Positions 22,940 through 32,222 of a stretch of 64,000 nucleotides of DNA are shown here, in pieces (position 1 is the first letter of the stretch; every line of letters begins with the position of its first letter). The translations under genes and the position numbers were made by a program. The stretch comes from Neoarius graeffei (taxonomy: Eukaryota > Chordata > Actinopteri > Siluriformes > Ariidae). The DNA lies in assembly GCF_027579695.1 (NCBI RefSeq), contig NC_083582.1, positions 5,710,378 through 5,774,377 on the forward strand. The letters run 5' to 3'. The notes beneath the pieces were generated by a model. The model searched no databases. It worked only from the letters and a program-made list of their open reading frames with translations, and was not told the origin of the DNA.

Positions 22940-23173
22940 ATGTAGTAGTTTTTGTTGTGGGGTGTACTCATTTTCACACCACCCTAATTTGAGTAAAACT
23001 GAAAAATGTGTAATCCAAGTTATATTATTAGCCTTACTTTCACGTTATAAGTTAAACAGATGTTATATTAAACTTTGTCTTGCCAACATTTTGGAAATTG
23101 TTTGTGTTCATTGAGATATTGTTTAAAATGTTACTTTTCAAAGGGGGTGTACTCATTTACGCTCAGCACTGTA

Positions 23174-23490
23174 TGCAGGGTGTTGTTGGTTTTTTTTATT
23201 TGAATGAAAAAGGAAAACCCGAGCCAGACTGTACGGCTCACGGCCAGAGACCTGCTGTTTTTTTTTTTTTTTTGTCAAGGCTTTTATTCGACACTCAATA
23301 TTTCTTCACCGAAAACGAAGTACAAACCTGCTGGAGAACAATAAAGAAATAATAAAACCGGAATAAAAACCAGTCGTAGAGCGGTGTGAAGTTCTCTCGG
23401 AGAAACACTCTGTGACTGCAGGTGAAGTGGTTTTGCAGTAAGTTATGTTTAAAATGAAATAAATCAGGTGTGTATGTTTATATGTTTCAG
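23174..23490 (+). other. Intron upstream of exon 3
   Basis: No repeat or exon is recognised apart from a T16 run near 23260. It ends in the acceptor tatgtttcag. Confidence 0.4.
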
Positions 23491-23535
23491 AACAGCGTCG
23501 AGTTTCATCACGGAAGAAGTCGATCTGAACTTCAG
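23491..23535 (+). CDS. Candidate third coding exon of the unidentified split gene
   Basis: Acceptor tatgtttcag|AAC and donor CAG|GTAAAT bracket exactly 15 codons, NSVEFHHGRSRSELQ, in phase 0 at both ends. This matches the phase-0 end of the exon at 18719-18768. The following intron is only 92 bp, a normal size for fish, and leads to another phase-0 exon. The composition (His, Arg, Ser, Glu) is hydrophilic. No family is recognised. Confidence 0.55.
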
Positions 23536-23627
23536 GTAAATCTCGAGTTCTCTCTCATTTTGACCAAATTTATGATCTAATTTAAAAGATCATTCCGGTG
23601 GAATTCTGATTCACGTGTTTGTTGCAG

Positions 23628-23666
23628 TCCGGAGGTGATGAAGGTGACGACGCCTGGGAAACCGAA
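23628..23666 (+). CDS. Candidate fourth coding exon of the unidentified split gene
   Basis: After the acceptor gtttgttgcag the phase-0 frame reads SGGDEGDDAWETE, 13 codons and strongly acidic. The donor that follows, GAA|GTAGTT, is weak. The frame stays open further (to 23888) but becomes AT-rich and non-coding in character. Another acidic stretch, SDELNAEEEF, follows an acceptor at 23788 with a possible donor at 23836, but its phase does not match this exon end. The exon end is therefore uncertain. Confidence 0.45.
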
Positions 23667-23760
23667 GTAGTTTTATTTTATTTGGTGTGTTTTAGTTTGG
23701 TGTTTAATTACAGACTTTATTACACAGTTTGTGTCAGTGAGAATGCACGGACTAAAGATT

Positions 23761-23788
23761 TCGTGTGTGTGTGTGTGTGTGTGTTCAG
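23761..23788. repeat. Short (GT)n tract
   Basis: About ten GT units in the region after candidate exon 4, ending at a possible splice acceptor gtgttcag. Confidence 0.7.
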
Positions 23789-23866
23789 TGCTTCAGATGA
23801 GTTAAATGCAGAGGAGGAATTTTGTTGTGACAACAGTAAAGGCTTCTTCTTTTTCTTCTTCTTCTT

Positions 23867-23930
23867 AAAGAAAAAGTTGACACAGTAAAGCGTTTCCCAC
23901 TTTATAATGTTTCTATTCCTTCACTTCAGC
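23867..23930. mobile_element. Short Tc1-like relic fragment
   Basis: The phrase acagtaaagcgtttcccact and the following tttctattccttcac match the interrupted relic at about 13293-13340 (acagtaaagcattttcccct, tttccattccttctc). It is a 60-bp remnant of the same family. Confidence 0.4.
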
Positions 23931-24462
23931 GAGCACTGAGCACTGAGACAGTCGCACTTCCTGTCCCTTCATCATCACACGTTACATGACGCACTTTATT
24001 GCTTCGTCCTAACCACGCTACTCATTTCAGAGTCGAGCCGGATCAGTAGAGATGTTTACTCGTATTTATACTCGGTCTCAAAACCAACGTGTTATTGACG
24101 CATCGCTAGAAGAGTGCCAGTACTTTCGTCACTGAAAATAGCCTTAAATACATTACAAACGTAGTAAGAGTCCCATGCATATTTGGATATTTAATTATTA
24201 TGCATACAGGACACTTTTTCGATGGAATAAAAACACGTGTTCTATTCCCTTCTAGCGGGTGTCATTCATTTGGTTTGATAGCATGCAATATTGTTAGCAT
24301 ATCGCTTATCCTACGTGTATTACATCACTCTACCCAATGGAGAATTAGCGTTGAATATGGTTTACGATATTGCACAGTTGTCAAGACCGCATGACATCAC
24401 ACATTGGAGACGTAAAACTTCCACGCTAGTGAGTGAGCGACTGTGACAATTTGTAAATGAAC

Positions 24463-24549
24463 ATGGCTGCCAGGTTTGCTTCGTTAAATACGGAAGATTT
24501 TGAGGGAATTTTGAAAGAGAAAGATGAGTTGAACACCCAAAAGGAATGC
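24463..24549 (+). pseudogene. Short open frame in the interspersed repeat
   Basis: ATG at 24463 (context gaacATGG) opens 29 codons, MAARFASLNTEDFEGILKEK and then DELNTQKEC, ending at TGC|GTATGT, which could be a donor. By memory it resembles the start of fish repeat proteins related to Crypton-type tyrosine recombinases or their domesticated relatives. This is a weak identification. A microsatellite follows at once, so it is probably a remnant. Confidence 0.3.
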
Positions 24550-24552
24550 GTA

Positions 24553-24554
24553 TG

Positions 24555-24591
<37 letters not shown>

Positions 24592-24592
24592 T
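24553..24592. repeat. (ATA)n microsatellite
   Basis: About 12 ATA units, at the position matching the array at 59371-59414 in the other copy of the repeat. Confidence 0.95.
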
Positions 24593-24621
24593 TGTCTGGC
24601 TTTATTTTGTGATCTATCAGA

Positions 24622-26234
24622 TACAGTGGTGCTTGAAAGTTTGTGAACCCTTTAGAATTTTCTATATTTCTGCATAAATATGACCTAAAACATCATCAGA
24701 TTTTCACACAAGTCCTAAAAGTAGATAAAGAGAACCCAGTTAAACAAATGAGACAAAAATATTATACTTGGTAATTTATTTATTGAGGAAAATGATCCAA
24801 TATTACATATCTGTGAGTGGCAAAAGTATGCGACCCTTTGCTTTCAGTATCTGGTGTGACCCCCTTGTGCAGCAATAACTGCAACTAAACGTTTGCGGTA
24901 ACTGTTGATCAGTCCTGCACACCGGCTTGGAGGAATTTTAGCCCGTTCCTCCGTACAGAACAGCTTCAACTCTGGGATGTTGGTGGGTTTCCTCACATGA
25001 ACTGCTCGCTTCAGGTCCTTCCACAACATTTCCATTGGATTAAGGTCAGGACTTTGACTTGGCCATTCCAAAACATTACCTTTATTCTTCTTTAACCATT
25101 CTTTGGTAGAACGACTTGTGTGCTTAGGGTCGTTGTCTTGCTGCATGACCCACCTTCTCTTGAGATTCAGTTCATGGACAGATATCCTGACATTTTCCTT
25201 TAGAATTCGCTGATATAATTCAGAATTCATTGTTCCATCAATGATGGCAAGCCGTCCTGGCCCAGATGCAGGAAAACAGGCCCAAACCATGATACTACCA
25301 CCACCATGTTTCACAGATGGGATAAGGTTCTTATGCTGGAATGCAGTGTTTTCCTTTCTCCAAACATAACGCTTCTCATTTAAACCAAAAAGTTTGATTT
25401 GGTTTCATCCATCCACAAAACATTTTTCCAATAGCCTTCTGGCTTGTCCATGTGATCTTTAGCAAACTGCAGACGAGCAGCAACGTTCTTTTTGGAGAGC
25501 AGTGGCTTTCTCCTTGCAACCCTGCCATGCACACCATTGTTGTTTAGTGTTCTCCTGATGGTGGACTCATGAACATTAACATTAGCCAATGTGGGAGAGG
25601 CCTTCAGTTGCTTACAAGTTACCCTAGGGTCCTTTGTGACCTCACCGACTATTATATGCCTTGCTCTTGGAGTGATCTTTGTTGGTCGACCACTCCTGGG
25701 GAGGGTAACAATGGTCTTGAATTTCCTCCATTTGTACACAATCTGTCTGACTGTGGATTGGTGGAGTCCAAACTCTTTAGAGATGGTTTTGTAACCTTTT
25801 CCAGCCTGATGAGCATCAACAACGCTTTTTCTGAGGTCCTCAGAAATCTCCTTTGTTCATGCCAAGATACACTTCCACAAACATGTGTTGTGAAGATCAG
25901 ACTTTGATAGATCCCTGTTCTTTAAATAAAACAGGGTGCCCACTCACACCTGATTGTCATCCCAGTGATTGAAAACACCTGACTCTAATTTCACCTTCAA
26001 ATTAACTGCTAATCCTAGAGGTTCACATACTTTTGCCACTCACAGATATGTAATATTGGATCATTTCCCTCAATAAATAAATGACCAAGTATAATATTTT
26101 TGTCTCATTTGTTTAACTGGGTTCTCTTTATCTACTTTTAGGACTTGTGTGAAAATCTGATGATGTTTTAGGTCATATTTATGCAGAAATATCAAAAATT
26201 CTAAAGGGTTCACAAACTTTCAAGCACCACTGTA
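24622..26234. mobile_element. Tc1-like element with about 215-bp inverted repeats
   Basis: The ends tacagtggtgcttgaaagtt and, inverted from the right, tacagtggtgcttgaaagtt are identical. The long arms also share gacctaaaacatcatcagat and ggatcattt-like sequence. Both edges carry the TA target. Comparison with the unoccupied site at 59448-59449 confirms the insertion point. It encodes a nearly intact transposase on the minus strand. Confidence 0.93.
24844..25860 (-). pseudogene. Tc1-like transposase with two small frameshifts
   Basis: Starting from ATG at 25860, one extra base shifts the frame at once, after which the DNA-binding domain is intact (KTISKEFGLHQSTVRQIV, then SGRPTKITPRARH). LWMDETKS carries the first catalytic Asp. 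A 1-nt deletion near 25383 shifts the frame again just after it. The remainder is open: [24 protein letters not shown] (second Asp), SPDLNPMEMLW (Glu) and GGHTRY. All three catalytic positions are conserved, so decay is recent compared with the copy at 6441. Tc1 transposases bind the inverted repeats and move the element by cut and paste. Confidence 0.88.
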
Positions 26235-26361
26235 TATTCCGGTCAGCTACTTGTCTTCAACTCGTTCAGTATCATGCTCGCTGAATGGAATATATCTGAT
26301 AGACCACTCAATGCCAGCCAATATTATTTAAATATAGTGAACAAACATGGTGAATAACTTG

Positions 26362-26391
26362 AGCACACACACACACACACACACACACACG
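26362..26391. repeat. (AC)n microsatellite
   Basis: About 14 AC units. Confidence 0.9.
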
Positions 26392-26434
26392 GAGCCAGAG
26401 GGTAACATTTCCTCCTGATCTATCAGCACTTCAG

Positions 26435-26945
26435 GGTGTGCTGTTATTGGAAAATTATCAACACCAGGGTGCTGTGATGATGTAGCGAAGTTACTCTTCA
26501 TATCCCACAGTTTAACACCACATCCTGAAGTGTTTTATTCCTCTTATCCCACAGCGACTTTGCTTCTTAACAAACAGTATGTTGCACTTTTTATCCGTTT
26601 ACAGTTGTATTTAATGTCATGAGAGTTAGTTAATTAGTTAGTGTTCTTACTTACACTATAGCAGCTGTCTATAAACCGTCGTTCCTTTAGCACCATTTCA
26701 TAAAGATCCTGAAAATGCTAGAAAAGTTACAGCTTTATGTCTGATGGTTACAAAGCGCTGACACTGGAGACTCCTTCCAGAACTTGTTCAAGAACAGCAC
26801 GAGAGGATTAGTTTATGTGGCGCGTATGCCGTACACGTCCCTGAGAATGAGCTGTTGCCATAGAAATGATAAAATATTAGAAGGCGAGCATTAATATAAG
26901 CCTGTGATCTGCAGCTTCACTACAGTCAGAGCTGCTGTTTATTAA
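26435..26945 (+). repeat. Unnamed interspersed repeat, copy 1 of 3
   Basis: Shares ordered phrases with 53125-53400 and 55500-56020: tgtgctgtta, gtgtttt plus ttcctcttat, tatagcagct, ctggagactccttccagaa and cattaatataagc plus gatctgcag. No coding capacity or terminal repeats were found. It is an old family of about 500 bp. Confidence 0.5.
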
Positions 26946-27420
26946 TTAATCAATCAACACCTTCCGACCAATCAGAGTGCAAAACTCCACAGCGCTGCGC
27001 TTTAAACAGATTGTCTTTACTGTAATAGTTTATATTTAGTGTAATAGACGATCTTTAGTGTAATAATAATAATCCTCTGGGGTTGTGATGACTCTCTTCT
27101 CCTCTCTCCTGCTGTCTGTCTGCTCTCTTATTTTCCTCTCGGCCCAGACTCTTTTTTTTTTCTCTTTGAATTCTTTCTTTATTGAAAATATGTACCAGGT
27201 GTGTGTGTTGTGTGTGTGCCGGTCATGCAGGTGTACACTTAAACACCAGGTATTTAGAGCCCTGAGGCTTCTCTGCCCCCCCCTTCCTTCTTTCTCTCTC
27301 TCTCTCTCCCCCCTCTCTATCTGCTCATCTCTCCTTTATTTACTTTTTTTGGTTTCAGATTCCACTTCACTGCAGAAGGTTTTATTGAAGATTCCTTTCC
27401 GTGGTACATACCTGCAATTC
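26946..27420. other. Pyrimidine-rich unassigned DNA
   Basis: CT-rich runs lie at about 27095-27175 and 27265-27350. The open frame across them is low complexity. A possible acceptor ggtttcag at 27358 is followed by about 20 open bases, but no partner donor is convincing. Confidence 0.35.
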
Positions 27421-27422
27421 CA

Positions 27423-27423
27423 C

Positions 27424-27478
<55 letters not shown>
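27423..27478. repeat. (AC)n microsatellite
   Basis: About 27 AC units. Confidence 0.95.
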
Positions 27479-27481
<3 letters not shown>

Positions 27482-27679
27482 TTTCTCCTTGTAAGTCTTT
27501 AAAAAAACCCTACACACTGTTCTAGCCATGAGAAAGAGAGAGATTGATATCATGATAGATTACATTTTTCTGAGATATCACAATCACAAAATCACAAATT
27601 ACTGTGATTTTATTGAGTTAATTATGAAGATAATCTCTGAAGCAGCTGATTTGATGATGAAATTTGCAATTTAACTTTA

Positions 27680-29080
27680 AAACATGCTACAGAACATTAC
27701 AACTTTACAACATACCACAAAAATGCAGCAGTTTGCATACTACAAACATTTACAACATACTACAAAACTTTACAACTCTTCAACATACTACAAAACTGTA
27801 CAGCATACTACAAAACTTTACAGCTGTTCAATGTACTACAAAACTGTAAAACATACTACAAAATTTTACTATTATGCAACATACTGCAAAAATGGAGAAC
27901 ATACTACAAAATTTTATAATGTGGGACAAAATTGACAATGTTACAATATTCTAAAAAACTTTACAGCTGCACAACATCCTACAAAACTTTACAACATACC
28001 ACAAACTTTACAACTCTTCAACATACTACAAAACTGTTTGACATACTACAAATCTTTACAACTGTTCAACATGCTACAAAACTTTACAACATACCACAAA
28101 ACTTTACAACTCTTCAACATACTACAAAACTGTTCAGCATACTACAAAACTTTACAACTCTCTAGCATACTACAAAAGTTTACAAAATGCTGCAAAACTG
28201 TTCAACATGCCACAAAACTTTACAACCCCCAACATACTACAAAACTTTACAACATACTACAAAACTGTTCAACGTACTACACAACTTTTACAACTCTTCA
28301 ACATACTACAAAACTTTACAACATACTATAAAACTTTACTAATGTGCAACATACTATAAAACTTTACAATGTGGTACAAAATTGACAACTTTCCAATATA
28401 CTACAAAACTTTACAGCTGTTCAACATACTACAGAACTGTAAAACATACTACAAAACTTTACTATTATGCAACATACTGCAAAACTGGAGAACATACTAC
28501 AAAACTTTATAATGTGATACAAAATTGACAACTTTACAATATTCTATAAAACTTTACAACTCCAACAACTCTACTACAAAACTGTACAACATACTACAAA
28601 ACTATACTAATATACAATACACTATAAAACTTTATAATGTGGTACAAAATTGACAACTTTGCAATATACTATAAAACTCTGCAACTGCACAACACACTAC
28701 AAAACTTTACAACTCTTCAACATACTACAAAAGTGTACAACATGCTACAAAACTTTACACTATGGTACAAAATTGACAACTTTACAATATAGTACACAAC
28801 TTTACAGCTGTTCAACGTACTATAAAACTGTACAACGTACTACACAACTTTACAATGTGGTACAAAACTGACAACTTTACAACTGTTCAACCTACTATAA
28901 ACTTTACAATTTTATAATATACTACAAAACTACATACTACTTTACAGCATACTATTAAGCTTTACAATGGTGCAGCAGAGTACAAAACTGTACGCCATAT
29001 GAAAATGTATTTTTAAAATTTTACTGCACACTACAAATATTTTCATCATGCTACAAAACTTTACAACTTGCTACACAAAC
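27680..29080. repeat. 1.4-kb minisatellite, 23-bp unit with about 600-bp higher-order repeat
   Basis: The unit is close to aacatactacaaaactttac plus aac, degenerate. A distinctive block (ctattatgcaacatactgca, then gagaacatac) at about 27866 recurs near 28464, a higher-order spacing of about 600 bp. It is flanked by AT-rich DNA, and an inverted echo (gtaaagttttgta) occurs at 29107-29190. Confidence 0.95.
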
Positions 29081-29409
29081 TTACAACATTACAATATATG
29101 ACAATATTGTAAAGTTTTGTAATAGTTTATTTTACTATATCTACTATACAACAGATGTAGGATGTTTAAAGTTTTGTAAAGGTTGTAAAGTTTTGGAATA
29201 TAAAAAAGCTTACAGTATATATTGTGATACATATCATATATCATGAATGTATCATGATACAATATTCCTTTCATATTGGTCACCCCGACTGTAACCTGCT
29301 CAAGTAGGAACATTTTTTGTTGTGTGAACATTTTGTTAGTTTTTTTTTTTTTCTTCTGGGTATTTCCCACAGTCGAGGCCTGAAGGTATGTGGTTGACTT
29401 GCATGAATA

Positions 29410-29410
<1 letters not shown>
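29081..29410. other. AT-rich flank of the minisatellite
   Basis: It contains inverted fragments of the array unit (ttgtaaagttttgta near 29107 and 29169), a short run of atcata/atcatg repeats near 29230-29265 and a T13 run. No gene was seen. Confidence 0.5.

Positions 29411-29490
<80 letters not shown>
29411..29490. repeat. (CT)n(AC)n compound microsatellite
   Basis: About ten CT units followed by about 29 AC units. Confidence 0.95.
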
Positions 29491-29492
<2 letters not shown>

Positions 29493-29604
29493 CCTACTGC
29501 AGAGAATCCACCTCAGGCCCGATGACACTTCACGTGCCACAAAGACTCCGTTGTGCTCTTGAGTGTAGATCTGATTGGTCGTATGTTCCAGAGCTGAAAC
29601 CTTT

Positions 29605-29607
<3 letters not shown>

Positions 29608-29673
<66 letters not shown>
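29608..29673. repeat. (CT)n(AC)n compound microsatellite
   Basis: About five CT units followed by about 28 AC units, the same compound structure as the arrays at 29411 and 30103. Confidence 0.95.
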
Positions 29674-29675
<2 letters not shown>

Positions 29676-29885
29676 TCGCATTCGTGCACCAAACTGGACA
29701 AGAGTGAGCAGATTGAAAGGATTATGTGAAGAGCCCTGAATGTATGAGGTGTAGTGTGTGGGGTTTTGATGATATCATCACCGAGCTCATGGTGCTCGAG
29801 TTCAAAGGTCGAGTGAAGCTTTGAAGTTACACCCGTGAGCTTCGCGCAGCAGATATATCACAGTGGGATTAATACACACATACTC

Positions 29886-29887
<2 letters not shown>

Positions 29888-29952
<65 letters not shown>
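29888..29952. repeat. (GT)n microsatellite
   Basis: About 31 GT units. Confidence 0.95.
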
Positions 29953-29954
<2 letters not shown>

Positions 29955-30102
29955 TCTTTGTTGTGTTCAGTAGGGCCTTAGAGATCCGTGTTTGGCTGCT
30001 GGGGTTTAGTCTCGATCAGGAGTAAACCTGAGAGACCTCAGAAAAGGTTTTCATCTGAACCACACTGTATCTCAGGATCTATACAAACCCACAGGCAGTT
30101 AA

Positions 30103-30103
30103 A

Positions 30104-30176
<73 letters not shown>
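30103..30176. repeat. (CT)n(AC)n compound microsatellite
   Basis: About six CT units followed by about 30 AC units. Confidence 0.95.
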
Positions 30177-30178
<2 letters not shown>

Positions 30179-30234
30179 AATGTAGGATTCATACCCACTG
30201 TCAGTGTGTTGAACTACAGGGTGTGAAGTGTTTT

Positions 30235-31070
30235 ATTGACTATGATGTTATTTTGACTTCATAGCTAGTTATTTCAAAGTATTATCTCATAATTATGACT
30301 TAATAACTTATTTTACGACTTACTAACTCATTATTTCAAGGTATTATGTCATTATTGTGACTTAATAACTCATTTTACGACTTACTCATTATTTCAAGGT
30401 ATCATGCCATTATTATGACTTAATAGCTCATTTTACTACTTACTAACACATTATTTCAAAGTATTGTGTCATTATTGCGACTTAATAGCTCATTTTACAA
30501 CTTAACGCATTATTTCAAGGTATTGTGTCATTATTGCGACTTAATAGCTCATTTTACAACTTACTAACGCATTATTTCAAGGTATTGTGTCATTATTACG
30601 ATTTAAAAACTCATTTTACGACTTACTAACTCATTATTTCAAGGTATTATTTCATAATTCCGGCTTAATAACTAATTTTACAACTTACTAACTCATTATT
30701 TCAAGGTATTATCTCATAATTCTGACTTAATAACTCATTTTACGACTTACTAATGCATTATTTCAAGGTTTTGTGTCATTATTGCGACTTAACTCATTTT
30801 ACGACTTACTAACTCATTATTTCAAGGTATTATTTCATAATTCTGACTTAATAACTAATTTTATGACTTACTAACTCATTATTTCAAGGTATTATCTCAT
30901 AATTCCGACTTAACTCATTTAACGCCTTACTAACGCATTATTTCAAGGTATTATCTCATAATTCTGACTTAATAACTCTTTTTACGACTTACTAATGCAC
31001 TATTTCAAGGTATTGTGTCATTATTGCGACTTAATAGCTCATTCTACGACTTATTAAGGATATCACATAT
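30235..31070. repeat. Minisatellite, about 61-bp unit
   Basis: About 13 units of the form gacttaataactcattttac, gacttactaactcattattt, caaggtattatgtcattatt. Several units lack the aataact or taatag piece, giving 55-62-bp variants. No coding potential. Confidence 0.95.
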
Positions 31071-31195
31071 TACCCAGAATCCCTTTTGACTACCTGCCGA
31101 TGGTGGTGTGGGTGGGTTTTATTAATTTATTACCTTAGACATTCTTTACTGCTTACTACTGCTTTATATTTTTACCTGAACATTCTGTTTTGGAG

Positions 31196-31197
<2 letters not shown>

Positions 31198-31241
<44 letters not shown>

Positions 31242-31263
31242 ACACACACACACACACACACAC
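31198..31263. repeat. (AC)n microsatellite with one break
   Basis: About 32 AC units with a single CC interruption near 31240. Confidence 0.95.
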
Positions 31264-31395
31264 CTCTAAGGCAGGGGAATTCTGTTCGAACCCATATATA
31301 GCAAAGAGCTGGATTGATGTTACTTTTGAGCTCTTTGCCAGGATTGGAGCTCAGTTTTGGCAAAAAACAGAATTATACAGACATGTGAACACATG

Positions 31396-31399
<4 letters not shown>

Positions 31400-31442
<43 letters not shown>
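31400..31442. repeat. (AC)n microsatellite
   Basis: About 21 AC units. Confidence 0.95.
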
Positions 31443-31445
<3 letters not shown>

Positions 31446-31506
31446 AGAGTGAACAGGGCAAGATACAAGCAGAGTTCATGACTGAGGGGTTGATGTGGTG
31501 AGATAT

Positions 31507-31510
<4 letters not shown>

Positions 31511-31572
<62 letters not shown>
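31511..31572. repeat. (GT)n microsatellite
   Basis: About 31 GT units, opposite in phase to the AC tract 70 bp to its left. Confidence 0.95.
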
Positions 31573-31575
<3 letters not shown>

Positions 31576-31725
31576 AAAGGGAGACACTTTATCATAACAC
31601 ACTCATCCCGTCCTCATATTCCTGTTTCTCTCAGTGTTTGGGTAATCTCCTCTATTTATTGTTTCTATCACTTGGACTGTTGAAGTCCTGCAGATGTTCC
31701 TCTGAGATGGCTCACAACAACTACT

Positions 31726-32222
31726 TCTTCTTTTCTTCCTCCTCCTCCTCCTTCTTCTTCTTCTCCTCCTCCTCTTCCTTCTTCTTCTTCTTCTTGTCCT
31801 CCTTTTCCTGTGCATGTGACAAATAAAGGTTTCTTCATCTTCTCCTCCTCCTTCTTCTTCTCCTCTTCCTTCTTCTTCTCTCCTCCTTTTTCTTCTTCTC
31901 CTCCTCCTTCTTCTCCTCCTTCCTCCGCTTCTTCTTCTTCTTCTCCTCCTCCTCTTCATGTGCATGCGACAAATAAAGGTTTCTTCATCTTCTTCTCCCC
32001 TTCCTCCTTCTTCCTCTTCTTTTTCTTCACCTTTTCCTTCTTCTTCTCCTCCTCCTCTTCCTGTGCATGTGACAAATAAAGGTTTCTTCGTCTTCTTCTC
32101 CTCCTCCTTCTTCTTCTTCTTCTCCTCTTCCTTCTTCTCTCCTCCTTTTTCTTCTTCTTCTTCTCCTCCTCCTTCTTCTCCTCCTTCCTCCTCTTCTTCT
32201 TCTCCTTCTTCTCCCCCTCTCT
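31726..32222. repeat. CTT/CCT-rich array containing three SINE tails
   Basis: A homopyrimidine array of ctt and cct trinucleotides holds three copies of the non-repetitive phrase gtgacaaataaaggtttctt, or a one-base variant, at about 31817, 31966 and 32069. The reverse complement of this phrase ends the SINE at 38803-39166, where it is followed by aagaagaaag. The array therefore looks like an expanded SINE 3' tail. The Glu/Lys-rich minus-strand open frame is low complexity. Confidence 0.85.

Larger units (their letters stand above)
21628..23173. mobile_element. Palindromised Tc1-like element with 408-bp inverted arms
   Basis: Arms 21628-22035 and 22766-23173 are inverted copies, about 95% identical by eye. 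Each contains the outer Tc1 end (agtgctgagcgtaaatgagt) plus the last ~55 codons of the transposase. The unique centre is 730 bp. Normal Tc1 elements have only the non-coding end inverted. Here the N-terminal end of the gene and its own terminus have been replaced by a second copy of the 3' end. The short shared phrase cttcagaat marks the join. The right edge retains the TA; the left edge has decayed to CA. Confidence 0.85.
24222..26336. mobile_element. Interspersed repeat, copy A, split by a Tc1-like insertion
   Basis: 24222-24621 and 26235-26336 align with the repeat at 58620-59565: gtgttctattcccttctagc, tttggtttgatagcatgcaa, gaatatggtttacgatattg, the ATA-rich microsatellite, gctgaatgga and agccaatattatttaaatat. 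Copy A holds a short open frame not found in copy B. The Tc1 element at 24622-26234 interrupts it at a TA that is intact in copy B. The superfamily is uncertain. Confidence 0.7.

Noticed and set aside
23789-23835. Acidic exon SDELNAEEEFCCDN after candidate exon 4
   Set aside because: It has an acceptor and a possible donor, but its entry phase does not match the end of the preceding candidate exon, so I left it out of the gene model.
27680-31070. CRISPR-like direct repeats
   Set aside because: The repeats are contiguous without unique spacers, there are no cas genes, and the DNA is vertebrate; these are minisatellites.
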